Shown here piece by piece: positions 4,995-5,664 of a DNA stretch of 5,664 nucleotides. The translations under genes and the position numbers were made by a program. Below the pieces are notes generated by a model. That model searched no databases. It was not told the origin of the DNA and saw only the letters and a list, made by a program, of their open reading frames with translations. The stretch lies in the NCBI GenBank assembly GCA_003135035.1, contig PLDE01000182.1, positions 1-5,664 of the forward strand. Reading direction: 5' to 3'. The stretch comes from Candidatus Dormiibacterota bacterium. GTDB lineage: Bacteria > Chloroflexota > Dormibacteria > Aeolococcales > Bog-877. Positions within the stretch are counted from its first letter, which is position 1; each line of letters begins with the position of its first letter.

Positions 4995-5664
4995 CTACTC
5001 CCCCAGCCGGGCCGGGGCGGCGGCGCAGCGTTCCAGAATGCGGGCGGCGATGGCCAGGGCCCCGGCATAGGTTGCCTCCATACCCTCGAAGTGCAGTCCC
5101 CGCGCGCCCAGGGTGCGCGCCTGCGTGTAGGGCGTGTCGGAAGCGTAGTGAATCACCCCCACCTCCATGGCAGGCCGGGTCAGGTCGACCTGCTCGTCGT
5201 TGGGATAGCGAGCGCTGTCGCCCGCCTCGAAGACGGCGCCCAGATAGGGGCCGGCTTCCATCTCAACGACGGTGTAGGCATCCCGGTAGTAACGCTCAAG
5301 ATAGCCACGATTTTGCAGGAAAGTTGAGCGCACCGAGACGGCGCGCTGGCGGTCCAGTACCGAGCGCGAGGTGACAAATGGTGAGAGTTGCGAAAACGAA
5401 AAACAGTTGTTGAGCCAGTACGTGTTACCGCTCTGCTCGTCGTGCACCACGTCGGAGACCATGACGTCACCGACGTCGGCGTTCAAGGTTGCCGCCTTGC
5501 CGAGAATGTAGACCCCGTCGACATGCTCGGTGGCCTCCATCACCTGGCGCAGGATGTGGTACGCGCCCAACCCCAGGGGGTATTGGATGTTGAGGATGAC
5601 GTGGGCTGAGGCCGCCAGAGCCTCCACCCCCGCCCTGGCTCGGAGCCGGGGATCCAGGCGGGAC
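4995..5664 (-). CDS. Nucleoside phosphorylase superfamily-like protein of unknown substrate, 5' end cut by window edge
   Basis: I do not recognise a named function. The frame is open to the right edge with no stop. A GTG at 5627 would give 210 aa, but coding probably continues upstream. Numbered from GTG 5627, features resembling the purine nucleoside phosphorylase/MTA-SAH nucleosidase fold are a first beta strand and Gly-rich turn (ILNIQYPLGLGAY, 11-23), GVYILGKAATLNADVGDV (38-55), VVEMEAGPYL (120-129) like the Met-Glu ribose-binding motif, and IHYASDTPYT (159-168) like the Ser-Asp catalytic motif. A long C-terminal helix follows (MEATYAGALAIAARILER). Insertions such as HDEQSGNTYWLNN (62-74) and STFLQNRGYLERYY (101-114) distinguish it from housekeeping phosphorylases. 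If GTG 5627 is not the start, a separate N-terminal region lies outside the window. The PCD gene follows 3 nt downstream. Superfamily placement is by motif; the substrate is unknown. Confidence 0.6.
   Translation of the reverse strand, partial: SRLDPRLRARAGVEALAASAHVILNIQYPLGLGAYHILRQVMEATEHVDGVYILGKAATLNADVGDVMVSDVVHDEQSGNTYWLNNCFSFSQLSPFVTSRSVLDRQRAVSVRSTFLQNRGYLERYYRDAYTVVEMEAGPYLGAVFEAGDSARYPNDEQVDLTRPAMEVGVIHYASDTPYTQARTLGARGLHFEGMEATYAGALAIAARILERCAAAPARLGE

Noticed and set aside
1..5664. Search for tRNA, rRNA, CRISPR, insertion sequence, phage or toxin-antitoxin features
   Set aside because: No regularly spaced repeats, cloverleaf-like sequences, transposase motifs or small paired genes were seen; coding is nearly continuous with ordinary families.

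Overview
The window is a GC-rich stretch of chromosome with tightly packed genes. GTG and TTG start codons are frequent, a DUF1707 (SHOCT-like) protein is present, and two genes appear to have leaderless promoters (TANNNT box, then exactly 6 nt, then the start codon). Together these suggest an actinobacterium or a similar high-GC monoderm; the sequence alone does not fix the genus. I see no RNA genes, CRISPR arrays, insertion sequences or phage genes.

Positions 1-3725 (minus strand) hold a four-gene molybdate/tungstate uptake operon, read from right to left. It encodes a secreted oxyanion-binding protein, a six-helix permease with an EAA loop, an ABC ATPase with a C-terminal accessory domain, and a regulator that joins an Xre-type helix-turn-helix to a cytoplasmic molybdate-binding-protein-like (COG1910/PBP-like) domain. 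The regulator is cut by the left edge. Each gene overlaps the next by 4 to about 40 nt, and none of the four starts I chose is ATG. The apparent logic is that the transporter imports the oxyanion and the last gene senses it in the cytoplasm and adjusts the operon.

Positions 3726-3847 are a 122-nt divergent promoter region. It carries two face-away -10 elements and a perfect 6-3-6 palindrome at the -35 region of the transporter promoter, a candidate operator for the regulator.

Positions 3848-4621 (plus strand) encode a DUF1707 protein whose C-terminal half has four AVMG-centred beta repeats, related to the cell-wall-stress (LiaF-like) C-terminal fold. Its first codons contain a strong 33-nt hairpin sequence. 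Positions 4622-4644, between convergent genes, contain a small hairpin.

Positions 4647-5664 (minus strand) hold a two-gene unit: a nucleoside-phosphorylase-superfamily protein of unknown substrate, cut by the right edge, and 3 nt downstream a pterin-4a-carbinolamine dehydratase. A pterin enzyme beside a Mo/W importer is suggestive of a molybdopterin theme but could be coincidence. The families are known. What deserves a second look is the regulatory architecture and the phosphorylase/PCD pair, not a clearly new system.
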